54,712 nt of DNA from the NCBI RefSeq assembly GCF_002276045.1, contig NZ_NQMR01000052.1, forward strand, positions 1 to 54,712, given 5' to 3'. Of the stretch, positions 46,497 to 54,712 are shown in pieces (the stretch's first letter is position 1; each line of letters opens with the position of its first letter). The notes under the pieces are model-generated. The model saw only the letters and a list, made by a program, of their open reading frames with translations. It ran no database searches and was not told where the DNA came from. The DNA comes from Pseudoalteromonas sp. NBT06-2 (GTDB lineage Bacteria > Pseudomonadota > Gammaproteobacteria > Enterobacterales > Alteromonadaceae). The position numbers were made by a program, and so were the translations under genes.

Positions 46497-47017
46497 ATTT
46501 CCTCAACTGAGCCATTAAGTTTAAGTAAGCTTTCAATAGCTTTAATCTTCCCTAGTACCTTTGTATTATTATCTCTAGCCTTGTTATATTTAGGCTGTAT
46601 TTCATCAACTAACTCAGGGAACTCTAAATATAGTTCCTTGTATGCTTCAGACTCTCCAATATTTAAAAGCATTTCAGCTTTGTATTTATTCAGCTTTTCA
46701 AGCAATTTAGGACGCTGGTTATTCAATTCATCCATTTCATTTCTTGCTTCCAACTTGCTCTTTAATGTGATTGTTTCAACATTAAAAGCTTCTGTTTTAC
46801 TAAATCGAGTAAATCCTTTCTTATTCGATATTAACTTTTTCAACCAACCTTTTTTAACTAGCTTTAAAAGTTCCGAATAGATCTTTCGTCGAACATGAAT
46901 TGGATCAATTGAAGGATCTTTTTTTAAAGCTATATAAGCGCTTCTAACATCGCTTGTTGTAAAGTGATCAAAATTTCTTGCGACAATAATTTGAGCAATT
47001 AGGGGGTCAAATTTCAA
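46493..47017 (-). CDS. Winged-helix/coiled-coil protein paired with the SF2 helicase
   Basis: 174 aa from a TTG start with AGGA seven bases upstream. Residues about 1-70 look like a winged helix (FTTSDVRSAYIALKKD, VRRKIYSELLKLVKKGWL). Residues about 85-170 are a charged coiled coil. I know no named family. The ATGA overlap with the helicase gene implies a fixed pair, in which this protein could recognise DNA or a phage trigger and load the helicase. This is inference. Confidence 0.72.
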   Translation of the reverse strand: MKFDPLIAQIIVARNFDHFTTSDVRSAYIALKKDPSIDPIHVRRKIYSELLKLVKKGWLKKLISNKKGFTRFSKTEAFNVETITLKSKLEARNEMDELNNQRPKLLEKLNKYKAEMLLNIGESEAYKELYLEFPELVDEIQPKYNKARDNNTKVLGKIKAIESLLKLNGSVEEI

Positions 47018-47118
47018 AATAAATCCTGATCAAAATAAAATAACAATGGGTATTATAGGGCGTGGTGCTTTAGCGCTCAACATGAAAATCTAATCATTTT
47101 ACCTGAAGGAAAAATTGG

Positions 47119-47355
47119 GTGAGTGATTTAGTTAAAGAATTTGGTGAAATGCTGCGTGAAAAGCGTAAAGTTGCTGGCTTCTCTCAAGAAAGTTTTGCAG
47201 CATATGTTGGTATAGAAAGAGGTAATTATGGCAAGATGGAACGAGGCTTAGTAAACATAAAGCTAGAAACGCTTTATAAATTAACAAACGCCTTAAATTG
47301 TGAGTTTTCAGATGTAATGCCGTCAAGATTGAAATATAAAATCAAACTTGATTAA
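47119..47355 (+). CDS. XRE-family regulator (restriction-modification controller type)
   Basis: 78 aa from GTG with GAAGGA eight bases upstream. Nearly the whole protein is a Cro/C1 helix-turn-helix (FSQESFAAYVGIERGNYGKMERG), the size of restriction-modification C proteins. It lies between the divergent helicase pair and hsdM. The two ATGTATCAC copies at 47379 and 47400 downstream may be its operator, though they fall in the damaged hsdM 5' end. It may control both directions. Confidence 0.88.
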   Translation: MSDLVKEFGEMLREKRKVAGFSQESFAAYVGIERGNYGKMERGLVNIKLETLYKLTNALNCEFSDVMPSRLKYKIKLD

Positions 47356-47422
47356 CATAAAGGAAATATATTTTTGATATGTATCACTATATGACGATTA
47401 TGTATCACCAATCCCTGCGGAT

Positions 47423-48664
47423 TTGCATTGGGATGAATGGGCGAAAGATGATGAAGGTATGACAGGGGATGAACTTCTTAAGTTTGTTGATCAAAAATTA
47501 TTCCCTACACTTTCAAACATTGACCTTTCTACAGCTAATAAAAGAGCGGTATTAGTACACGAAGTTTTTGCTAATAATTATAATTACATGAAGTCTGGCA
47601 CACACCTCCGCCAAGTAATTAATAAGCTTAATGAAATCAACTTTAACGACACAAAAGATAAGCAAGTATTTGGTAAGATTTACGAGACATTTTTGAGTGA
47701 ACTGCAAAGTGCGGGTACTTTAGGTGAATTTTATACTCCTCGTGCTATCACTGACTTCATGACAGAAATGGCAAATCCTCAACATGGCGAAAAAGTATTA
47801 GATATTGCATGTGGTACAGGTGGTTTTTTAACAACAGCAATAGATCATTTAAAAAAGCAAAAACACTCGATTGAGGAGCTAGAAGATATTGGCAAGAATG
47901 TTGTTGGTTGGGAATACAAACCCTTGCCTTACATGCTTGCAAATACAAACTTGATTTTGCATGACGTTAGAACACCTACTATTCGATTTGGTGACTCTTT
48001 AGAGCGTCCCTTAACCGAGTATACGAACAAAGATCGAGTGGATTTAATTTTGGCTAACCCTCCTTTCGGAGGGATGGTTTCAAACAATAATGAAAATAAT
48101 TTTCCACAAACATATCGCACAAAGGAATCGGCGGATTTATTCTTAATATTAATGATTCACCTTTTAAAGCAAGGTGGACGTAGTGCTATTGTTTTACCTG
48201 ATGGTTCATTAACTGGAGGGGGGGTTAAACAACGTGTTCGTCAAAAACTACTTGAAGATTGTAACTTGCACACTATTGTTAGATTGCCTAATTCTGTATT
48301 CCAACCTTACGCTTCAGTAGCAACCAATTTGCTCTTTTTTACTAAAGGCGAGCCGACAAAAAAAGTTTGGTATTACCAACATAAAGTACCTGTAGGCATT
48401 AAATCTTACTCGAAAACAAAGCCAATTCAACTATCAGAATTTGACGAACTGAAAACCTGGTGGAATAACCGAGAAAGTAGTGATGTTGCTTGGTGTGAAG
48501 ATATTGAGAAAATCAAATCAAATGGCTACGATTTAGATATTAAAAACCCTCACCAGCCGGAAGAAGAAAAACAACACACCAGCAGTGAACTATTAGATTT
48601 ATTGCATGCCTCTTTCGCTAAAGGTGATAAATTACTCGACCAACTTCGCAAGGAGTTGAATTAA
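47423..48664 (+). CDS. hsdM: Type I restriction-modification DNA methyltransferase subunit, N-terminus missing
   Basis: 413 aa from a TTG that is only the first available start. Methylation motifs are intact: LDIACGTGGF (SAM binding) and ANPPFGG (NPPF catalytic motif for N6-adenine). The frame stays readable upstream to about 47378 (YDDYVSPIPADLHWDEW), which matches the inner part of HsdM, and then meets a TGA. The first roughly 50 residues of the HsdM N-terminal helical domain are therefore lost, the space being occupied by the XRE gene. It is probably a damaged gene or one that relies on an odd start. Its stop overlaps hsdS as TAATG. Confidence 0.85.
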   Translation: MHWDEWAKDDEGMTGDELLKFVDQKLFPTLSNIDLSTANKRAVLVHEVFANNYNYMKSGTHLRQVINKLNEINFNDTKDKQVFGKIYETFLSELQSAGTLGEFYTPRAITDFMTEMANPQHGEKVLDIACGTGGFLTTAIDHLKKQKHSIEELEDIGKNVVGWEYKPLPYMLANTNLILHDVRTPTIRFGDSLERPLTEYTNKDRVDLILANPPFGGMVSNNNENNFPQTYRTKESADLFLILMIHLLKQGGRSAIVLPDGSLTGGGVKQRVRQKLLEDCNLHTIVRLPNSVFQPYASVATNLLFFTKGEPTKKVWYYQHKVPVGIKSYSKTKPIQLSEFDELKTWWNNRESSDVAWCEDIEKIKSNGYDLDIKNPHQPEEEKQHTSSELLDLLHASFAKGDKLLDQLRKELN

Positions 48665-49971
48665 TGTCGAGTGTTAAAACTATTCTACTTAAAAATATTT
48701 GCAACTTTGAAAAAGGCTCTACAGGCTTGATGAAAGCTGTTCCTGGTGAATACCCATTAGTTACCACTGGAAAGTGTAATCGTACCTGTGAATCATACCA
48801 ATTTGATACTAAGGCTGTTTGTATACCGTTAGTATCATCTACTGGTCATGGTCATGCGAGCTTAAATAATGTCCATTATCAGGAGGGGAAATTTGCTTTA
48901 GGCACAATTTTAGTAGCAATTACGGCTAAAGATGAAGAAGAACTCGATGTACATTTTTTACACTTATATTTATCTCAACTAAAAGATATTGTTTTAGTAC
49001 CATTGATGAAGGGAGCTGCAAACGTTTCACTCTCAATTAGAGCAATAAAAGAAGTTGGTATTCCTTTGCCAGCAATAGAGCGGCAACGGCAGATTGTATC
49101 TAAGTTTAAAAGTATAGAGCTTGAAGAAAGAGAGTTGTTGGATGAGCTATATTACCAACAAGAATTGATGACAAAATTTTGGCAGCAAAGCTTGCAGGAA
49201 ACCGTTACAGGGCAATTAACAGCAAAGTGGCGAAAGGAGATAGGAGAATTAGATGTTGCGGGTAAAGTTTTAGATGATATAAATGTTATTAAAGAAAAGC
49301 TTATCAAAAAAAATGAAATAAAAAAACAAAAAGAATTACTTCCCATAAAAAGTGATGATATCCCCTACAATCTACCATCTAGCTGGCAGTGGTGCAGGCT
49401 AGGTGAACTTTTTAACTTCATTGATTACCGTGGTAAAACCCCCGTAAAATCAAGTGAAGGTATACGTTTGATCACGGCCAAGAATATTAGAATGGGATAT
49501 ATCAATGAAAAACCAATTGAATATATAGCAGAGAAACTTTATCGGGATTGGATGGTTCGTGGTTTTCCTAAGAAAGGAGATTTGTTATTTGTGACAGAAG
49601 GTCACACAATGGGATTTATTGCTTTGAACGAATTAAGTTTTAAATTCGCATTAGCGCAACGAACTATAAATCTGCAACCATTCTGTCAAAATTATAGTAA
49701 ATGGGTCTTTTATTTTATCATGTCTCCTTATTTTCAGAAGGTGATTAAAGATAATGCAACAGGTGCAGCAGCAACAGGACTTAAATCTGCTACATTGAAA
49801 AACCTATTAATTCCAATGCCCTCGTTATCAGAACAAAAAATCATTCTCGAAAAACTAGACGAAATTACTTCTATTTGTGAAAGGATTAATAGGCAAATAA
49901 CTTTAAATCAATCTCATGCTCAGAGTTTGATGACGGCCGTTTTGATGGATGAGTTTTCCCAAATAAATTAA
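48664..49971 (+). CDS. hsdS: Type I restriction-modification specificity subunit
   Basis: 435 aa with two target-recognition domains, each followed by a conserved helix (IPLPAIERQRQIVSKFKSIE and IPMPSLSEQKIILEKLDEI). HsdS names the DNA target for the methyltransferase. It appears full-length. No hsdR is found in the window, so restriction by a type I enzyme is not supported. It is followed after 17 bases by hamA on the same strand, so hsdMS and the Hachiman genes may be one transcript. Confidence 0.92.
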   Translation: MSSVKTILLKNICNFEKGSTGLMKAVPGEYPLVTTGKCNRTCESYQFDTKAVCIPLVSSTGHGHASLNNVHYQEGKFALGTILVAITAKDEEELDVHFLHLYLSQLKDIVLVPLMKGAANVSLSIRAIKEVGIPLPAIERQRQIVSKFKSIELEERELLDELYYQQELMTKFWQQSLQETVTGQLTAKWRKEIGELDVAGKVLDDINVIKEKLIKKNEIKKQKELLPIKSDDIPYNLPSSWQWCRLGELFNFIDYRGKTPVKSSEGIRLITAKNIRMGYINEKPIEYIAEKLYRDWMVRGFPKKGDLLFVTEGHTMGFIALNELSFKFALAQRTINLQPFCQNYSKWVFYFIMSPYFQKVIKDNATGAAATGLKSATLKNLLIPMPSLSEQKIILEKLDEITSICERINRQITLNQSHAQSLMTAVLMDEFSQIN

Positions 49972-49988
49972 TATAAAGGGATATTATA

Positions 49989-50762
49989 ATGTTTGACCTT
50001 AAAGGAAAGTCAGTTAATTCTAGTACATCTAATATCAATCACAGCTTTGAGTTATTAGTTTTAAAAGAAGAAGAGTTTGATAATCTTAAAAACGTTTTAA
50101 TAGATGTCTTACCTGATTATTATATTGATCCACAATCGATAGCAGGAACTTTGGCACGTTTAGGTAAAGATGCCGCGGCACAGAAGTTATTAACCAAAAT
50201 CCCTGAAGTGAAAAACATACGCTCTGGTGATATTGGTGAAATATTAGGCTCCGATTATATAGAAGAGTCTTTAGGTTACTCAGTTCCTATACGAAAGCTT
50301 CGTTGGCGTGATCATCGTAATATGGCTATGCGTGGTGACGACGTTATCGGTATAATTGTTGATCAACAACAGCAAACTATTAAGTTCCTTAAAGCTGAGG
50401 CCAAAGCTAATAAAATACTTGGACGGGGAATACTAGAAGATGCAAGAAAAGAGCTTGATTTAGATGATGGTTTCCCAGCTCCTCATGCTCTAGAATTTGT
50501 TGCCGACAGGCTTCGAGAAACAGGCAACCAAGCACTTTCTGATCTAATAGAAAAAGTACAATTAGTCGATGGTATCCGAGCAAATCAAGTAGAGCATCTT
50601 CTGTTCACCTTTACGGCATCTAATCCTGTCACCTTACAAAAAGAATCTTTTGATGCTTATGATGGTAATATTAAGCAAACTTCGGTTGGTTTTAGGGTTA
50701 GTGATCATCAGGAATTAATAGCAGGTGTATATCAGGGAGTGATTGATGGCCTCAACGATTGA
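49989..50762 (+). CDS. hamA: HamA-like protein, DUF1837 nuclease of Hachiman defence
   Basis: 257 aa with AAAGGG before the ATG. The signature RSGDIGEILGSDYIEE, RKLRWRDHRNMAMRGDDVIG and FLKAEAKANK fits DUF1837; the Asp of GDDVIG and the ExK of EAK are the likely PD-(D/E)XK nuclease residues. In Hachiman, HamA is the DNA-degrading effector held in check by the helicase HamB, which senses damaged or phage-altered DNA. HamA looks complete here. Its end overlaps hamB by 17 bases. Recognition is by motifs and gene order. Confidence 0.85.
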   Translation: MFDLKGKSVNSSTSNINHSFELLVLKEEEFDNLKNVLIDVLPDYYIDPQSIAGTLARLGKDAAAQKLLTKIPEVKNIRSGDIGEILGSDYIEESLGYSVPIRKLRWRDHRNMAMRGDDVIGIIVDQQQQTIKFLKAEAKANKILGRGILEDARKELDLDDGFPAPHALEFVADRLRETGNQALSDLIEKVQLVDGIRANQVEHLLFTFTASNPVTLQKESFDAYDGNIKQTSVGFRVSDHQELIAGVYQGVIDGLND

Positions 50763-52353
50763 AGAAATAGAACAAAGTATAAGTGAAGCTATAGCTCCAG
50801 GATTTAGAAATAGGTTACTTGAACGTGGTTTAGCGCGTTCAATGATTTGGGTTGATGGTGAACTACCTGAAGGGGCACCAATGTTTGCTGAAAAGCTTTC
50901 TTATGACCTTTTATCCTATGGCTACTCACTATTATCACTTGCTATACGTTTACGGGATTTAGGTGGTAATGAAGACCTCTGTCGAACAGCATTTGAAAAA
51001 TCAGCAACAGCAATTACCGATGTTATTCATAATGGTAATCCTGAAGATCTTGAAAAAGGCTTTCATAAAGTATTAGCATCATCTGCTTTTCATCTAGGCC
51101 GTTATTCTGCTAAAGCATTTTCATTAATTCAAAGTAACTTGGAAAATCAAAACTTAAGCCTGATAGAAGAACTATTTTCATTATTGATGTTGAGACAATT
51201 TGATCAAATTGAAGTGATGGTACTGCAATGGAAAGCATCAGGTGAAGGCTCTGATGAATCACTTTCGGAACGTTTAGAAACAGAAATTGATCAATTAAAT
51301 CAAATTACAAATACTGATGATGAACCCGAAGAATATGGTATTTCATCAATCGAAATACCAATTGTACAACAGGCAATTACTGATAATTATTTTTCATCAA
51401 TCTTCGAGTTCTTATTTGCTTTAGAAACAGGTAGTCAAGACCTCCTCGATAAAGCTATAAGTAGAATTGACATCAGCCTAACTATTTGTGGCGAGTTAAA
51501 TTTATTACCTCAGTGGTGGGTGTTAAGAATAACCAAGCATCTATTAAAAGATCTTTGGGACTCAAGTTTTCATAAAGTAATTCCCGGGCCGCAAAATGAT
51601 GGTCATGATACTGATTGGAATTTACTGCGTTGGTTATTTATTACGTCTCTTTATAAACGTAATAAAGCAGAAATCGACTTGTGGCCGTCACAATTAGAAG
51701 GGGCAAAACGAGCAGTTAAAGATGATGATGATCTTGTCGTTTCTTTACCAACAAGTGCAGGTAAAACAAGAATAGCTGAACTGTGTATTCTTAGATGTTT
51801 GGCTATAGGTAAACTAGTTTTATTTATTACACCCCTTCGAGCATTATCAGCCCAAACAGAATATTCACTAAGGAAAACATTTTCACCTTTAGGCAAAACG
51901 ATTTCATCATTATATGGAAGTATGGGCACTAGTGACTTTGAACAAGATGTTTTAAGAACTCAAGACATTGTAGTAGGCACACCAGAAAAACTTGATTTCG
52001 CTTTAAGAAATGATCCTACTTTAATTGATGATGTTGGCCTTGTGATTTTAGATGAAGGTCATATGATTGGCCTGAGTGAACGTGAAATAAATTATGAAGT
52101 TCAAATTCAACGCTTGCTAAACCGTCAAGATTCTAATGAGCGAAGAATTGTTTGTCTTTCCGCTATTTTGCCAAGTGGCGATCAATTTGAAGATTTTGTT
52201 GGTTGGCTCAGGCAGGATAAAGAAGGTGATGCAATTCAATCAGATTGGCGACCCACAGATTTGAGGTTTGGTGAAATCGTTTGGCAAGGTCTAAGTCAAA
52301 CTGCAAGAGTTGATTTTACCATTGGAGAGGTGTCGGAAGACAATAAAATTTGA
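50746..52353 (+). pseudogene. hamB: HamB-like Hachiman helicase, truncated after the first RecA domain
   Basis: About 535 aa from the ATG at 50746 with GGGAG upstream. An N-terminal helical domain (about 300 residues) leads to motif I LPTSAGKTRIAE, motif II ILDEGHMIG and motif III CLSAILPSG. The frame stops soon after WRPTDLRFGEIVWQ, before any of motifs IV to VI, so the second RecA domain and C-terminus are absent and ATP-driven translocation is unlikely. The break near 52.34 kb lies shortly before the integron cassettes. Either the system is dead, or the short form still restrains HamA. I treat it as truncated. Confidence 0.8.
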
Positions 52354-52549
52354 TCAGTTACATTAATGATTGATCATTTTTAATAAAGAAGAGTGTTGTT
52401 TGAAGTGATTTTATAATATTACTCACATAAAGCTAATGTCTCTTAAGAGCGAGGAACAGCCGTTGGTATCAGTTTCACTAACAACAACTCCTCCGACAAA
52501 ACGGTCATTCTGTTATTTACTTTAAATAGTGCTTGAGATTTAATTTTTA
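52354..52549. other. Junction region between truncated hamB and the first attC site
   Basis: No gene longer than 22 codons is seen. On the minus strand, GGAGGAG near 52490 is followed by a GTG-started 11-codon frame. The segment may be the remains of another cassette or the flank of the cassette array. Confidence 0.4.
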
Positions 52550-52623
52550 CCAAACGCCCTGTTAAGGTGTGAGCAACGCAATACCGAAGCTCCCGCATAC
52601 CACCTTAAACAGTTTGTTATACG
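52549..52623 (-). repeat. attC-like integron recombination site 1
   Basis: On the minus strand it opens with TATAACAAA overlapping the TAA stop of the HNH gene and ends with GGGCGTTTGGT. Inner arms CTGTTTAAGGTG and CACCTTAACAG are inverted. Core at the right end GTTTGGT approximates GTTRRRY. Confidence 0.75.
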
Positions 52624-53306
52624 TTTTTTGGACGCAGCCTTTCTCTAAGTTCATCTGGATGCATCGCTGGATTATGTCTATGTACCATTGCATGACAATT
52701 TGGGCACAACGGCACTAAATCTTTAACGGGGTCTAATTCATACTCACGCTTAATACTGGCTATCTGAACAATGTGATGGACGTGAATGAAACCTTTTCCT
52801 ATTTCCCCATAAACTTCGGCGAAGTCGAAATCACAAACCTTACAATTATATCCATGAAAATCTAGGCATTTTTGTCTTGCAACTAAGTTTCGTTCATAGG
52901 TGTTAACTGTAACTTGTTTAGTCGAACCTTCTATGAAGGTTTGACCATTAAGATCTTCTAGGTCATTTTCTGGTTGTCGGATTTCACTATAAATGCCGCC
53001 TTTCCAAAAACCGACTATGGTTTCGACTTTGCTACCATGTGGCTTTTGATATACATAGCCATTAAATTTGTACTCAAACCCAACGTAACGATATTGCCCG
53101 CTTTCAATACGAATTAAGAACTTCCGTTTGAGCATTCCCGACTTATCTATGCCATGGTTGGTTCGATTATAACAATAGTCAGGTGGCAACACTGAGTTAG
53201 GGTTTGTTCCGTAAGTGGCTGCCATCAGGTTCTTAATTTCAGTAGAACTAAAGAACTCTTGTTCTGATTTCGCCAGTAGTTCTTCTACTTGTTCTAAAAT
53301 AGCCAT
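52617..53306 (-). CDS. HNH endonuclease, integron cassette gene
   Basis: 229 aa with GAGGA just before the ATG. The C-terminal HNH domain (about 150-215) shows CKVCDFDF, HVHHI and PLCPNCHAMVHR, two Cys pairs for structural zinc and the catalytic His. The N-terminal half is a putative target-recognition domain with no named family. Such genes often act as modification-dependent or standalone restriction enzymes. The stop codon lies in the attC-like site 52549-52623, and the gene starts about 25 bases after the core of the next site, a compact cassette structure. Confidence 0.85.
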   Translation of the reverse strand: MAILEQVEELLAKSEQEFFSSTEIKNLMAATYGTNPNSVLPPDYCYNRTNHGIDKSGMLKRKFLIRIESGQYRYVGFEYKFNGYVYQKPHGSKVETIVGFWKGGIYSEIRQPENDLEDLNGQTFIEGSTKQVTVNTYERNLVARQKCLDFHGYNCKVCDFDFAEVYGEIGKGFIHVHHIVQIASIKREYELDPVKDLVPLCPNCHAMVHRHNPAMHPDELRERLRPKNV

Positions 53307-53329
53307 TTAATCCTCGAAACCTCCAAAAC

Positions 53330-53445
53330 TTATAACGCCGCACTAAGCGGACTAAAACAGTGGATTGAAATGTGTAGTGAAGCGAAACCTAACCCACTGT
53401 TTTAGTTGCATTTAAGTGCCTTATTAGCCTTCTTTGTTAGCGAGT
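53330..53445 (-). repeat. attC-like integron recombination site 2
   Basis: On the minus strand it begins GCTAACAAAG over the stop of the DUF2971 gene and ends GGCGTTATAAG. CTAAAACAGTGG and CCACTGTTTTAG form a 12-bp inner stem. The outer parts (GGCACTTAA / TTAGTGC) pair with bulges, the asymmetry expected of attC. About 110 bp. Confidence 0.85.
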
Positions 53446-54267
53446 CATTCTATTTAAATTATACATATTGATATACTTACCTTGATTCTGTTCATCATAG
53501 TCAACAATATCAAGTTTAAATTGATGAGAATGAACGTACGCTTCACGAACCTTTATGCCAAGGCTTCTACACTTTTCAAAAACCTCTTTTTTTGTAGCCA
53601 CAGACATTTGGCAGCCTAATATTATTGATTTTATCATTTCAGGCTCTAGAGCATAGAAGTACATATCTGGTTTCGGTGGAGTCGTAACTGGTTTCGGAGA
53701 AGTCGTAGCTAGGTCAATAGGTAATAACAAGCGATGCTCTTGCTCATATTCCCACTCAGGTGACTTTACAAACCATGACTCAGTATCGTATTCAAATTCG
53801 CTTGGTTCAATGTAGGTTGGACGCTCAAGTGTATATTTAACTTTTCGTAACTCACCTATATTTTGGTAGTGATCATCCATTGTTTCACCAATAAATTCAG
53901 TAGCATTTTTATATTTTCCAGTAAAAAAATCAGCAGTCTTATCAAGCTCTATACAAATACCTTCATGATTATTAGCGTAGTGAGCCCACATTAAAAGATT
54001 GCTCTCATCGGAAGCAAAACATAATACTCCAACACTTGCTCTAACTCCGGCTTGCGCGTCCCAAGCCATATCGTAATATGCAGCCCCATCAGATAATGTG
54101 CTAGAAAGTGACATTATTAAATCATGTTCTTCTAAATCCACGGAACTTAGATAATTACCCATAACCATTTCAAAGGGGTCATTGAATTCACCAAAGCGAG
54201 ATAATTTCAAAAAGAAATTATCAAAGAACTCAGGTCTATACTGTGTGTATTTGAATACTGATGTCAC
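53437..54267 (-). CDS. DUF2971 protein, integron cassette gene
   Basis: The GTG at about 54267 with ACGGAG seven bases upstream gives about 276 aa; a TTG at 54315 is possible but lies in the cassette boundary. DUF2971 marks are FKYTQYRPEFF, RFGEFNDPFEM, CFASDESNLLMWAHYANNHEGICIELD and WEYEQEHRLLLP. The family is common in integron cassettes and defence regions, and its biochemical role is unknown. The stop overlaps attC-like site 2. TTAGCC at about 54298 may be the cassette's 5' core site. Confidence 0.82.
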   Translation of the reverse strand: MTSVFKYTQYRPEFFDNFFLKLSRFGEFNDPFEMVMGNYLSSVDLEEHDLIMSLSSTLSDGAAYYDMAWDAQAGVRASVGVLCFASDESNLLMWAHYANNHEGICIELDKTADFFTGKYKNATEFIGETMDDHYQNIGELRKVKYTLERPTYIEPSEFEYDTESWFVKSPEWEYEQEHRLLLPIDLATTSPKPVTTPPKPDMYFYALEPEMIKSIILGCQMSVATKKEVFEKCRSLGIKVREAYVHSHQFKLDIVDYDEQNQGKYINMYNLNRMTR

Positions 54268-54315
54268 AAATGAACTCCGTGTCAGATAGAAGGCTAACAA
54301 TTTATTAGATCCCAA

Positions 54316-54712
54316 ACAGGTGTATAGTATTCACAAAAATTGGTGTCTAGTAATTTTGAATTCACATTATAATACGGTTTTTATTATTTAAAAACAATAA
54401 AGTAGAGTAAGTGTCATTAACGATCTTCGTGCGAAAAAAGACAAGTAGGTGTATAGTACGTTACAAAAAAACTCATAAACAACCACTGTGTAAATTAACA
54501 TAGGTCAATAGTGTTAATATAAAAAAACACTGTGCTTTAAGCATTAAAATAAATATGGGAAATAACTCTACAGGCAATACTTAAACCTAATCTGGATGCC
54601 CGCATAATGTGAACGTCTCATAAATACCTGCTAACGACAGCAATAGGTTCAAAGTCGCAATCTATGAATAAATAGCAAAGATCTGCTATTGGCACTTTTG
54701 CGAAGTTCGGCT
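54316..54712. other. Region upstream of the cassettes, no gene seen
   Basis: No convincing frame on either strand up to the window end. ggtgtatagta occurs twice, at about 54319 and 54451. If the cassettes belong to an integron, attI and the integrase would lie here or further on, but no integrase start is visible. Confidence 0.5.

Noticed and set aside
1..54712. tRNA or rRNA genes
   Set aside because: I saw no T-loop GGTTCGAATCC-like block with a matching cloverleaf and no rRNA-like sequence; a covariance search would be decisive.

Overview
The window looks like the chromosome of a low-GC marine gammaproteobacterium of the Alteromonadales, most likely Colwelliaceae (Colwellia or Thalassotalea type). 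This is an inference from gene content: cmoA/cmoB, queC/queE, metR, an E. coli-type pyrC, a DUF3334 gene, leucine dehydrogenase and a secreted PKD/chitin-binding subtilase, all AT-rich. No taxonomic search was possible.

Layout. Positions 1-2640 are accessory DNA: a decayed IS1595-type transposase, related palindromes and short repeats, and a small module of a phage-repressor-like regulator plus two membrane proteins. Positions 3148-37148 are mostly chromosomal genes: a MATE exporter-uvrB-methyltransferase operon with overlapping genes; a PAS chemoreceptor coupled to a PspB-like protein; a membrane-bound ToxR/CadC-type regulator with a beta-propeller; queC and queE (queuosine precursor); metR; an M9 collagenase-like lipoprotein; pyrC; a DUF2235 hydrolase; a copper/silver export operon (Cys-rich exported protein, DUF411, CusC, CusB fused to CusF, CusA); a formyltransferase; a YhhN protein; a subtilase; leucine dehydrogenase; a CAT-like acetyltransferase; cmoA-cmoB; a CheX-like DUF3334 protein; an ABM-domain protein; and a crotonase. 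Two copies of a hairpin repeat lie here, one a 57-bp core and one a 269-bp MITE-like element with nested stem-loops.

From about 37.5 kb the window is a mobile defence island. It begins with a tightly packed five-gene recombination module holding three tyrosine-recombinase-like proteins, a 317-aa partner and a 178-aa coiled-coil protein. This layout recalls the Gamma-Mobile-Trio and SE-type integrative elements. The cargo is a YgjP-like metallopeptidase; an unnamed pair of a winged-helix/coiled-coil protein and an SF2 helicase, with a Cys-rich micro-ORF downstream; an XRE regulator; type I hsdM (N-terminus missing) and hsdS with no hsdR; and a Hachiman-type hamA with a hamB that stops after its first RecA domain.

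The right end (52.5-54.3 kb) holds two integron-type gene cassettes on the minus strand, an HNH endonuclease and a DUF2971 protein. Each is followed by an attC-like site that overlaps its stop codon. The island therefore combines three kinds of mobility (tyrosine recombinases, integron cassettes, IS/MITE remnants) with several defence genes, some of them visibly damaged. The helicase pair with its micro-ORF is the best candidate for an undescribed system.
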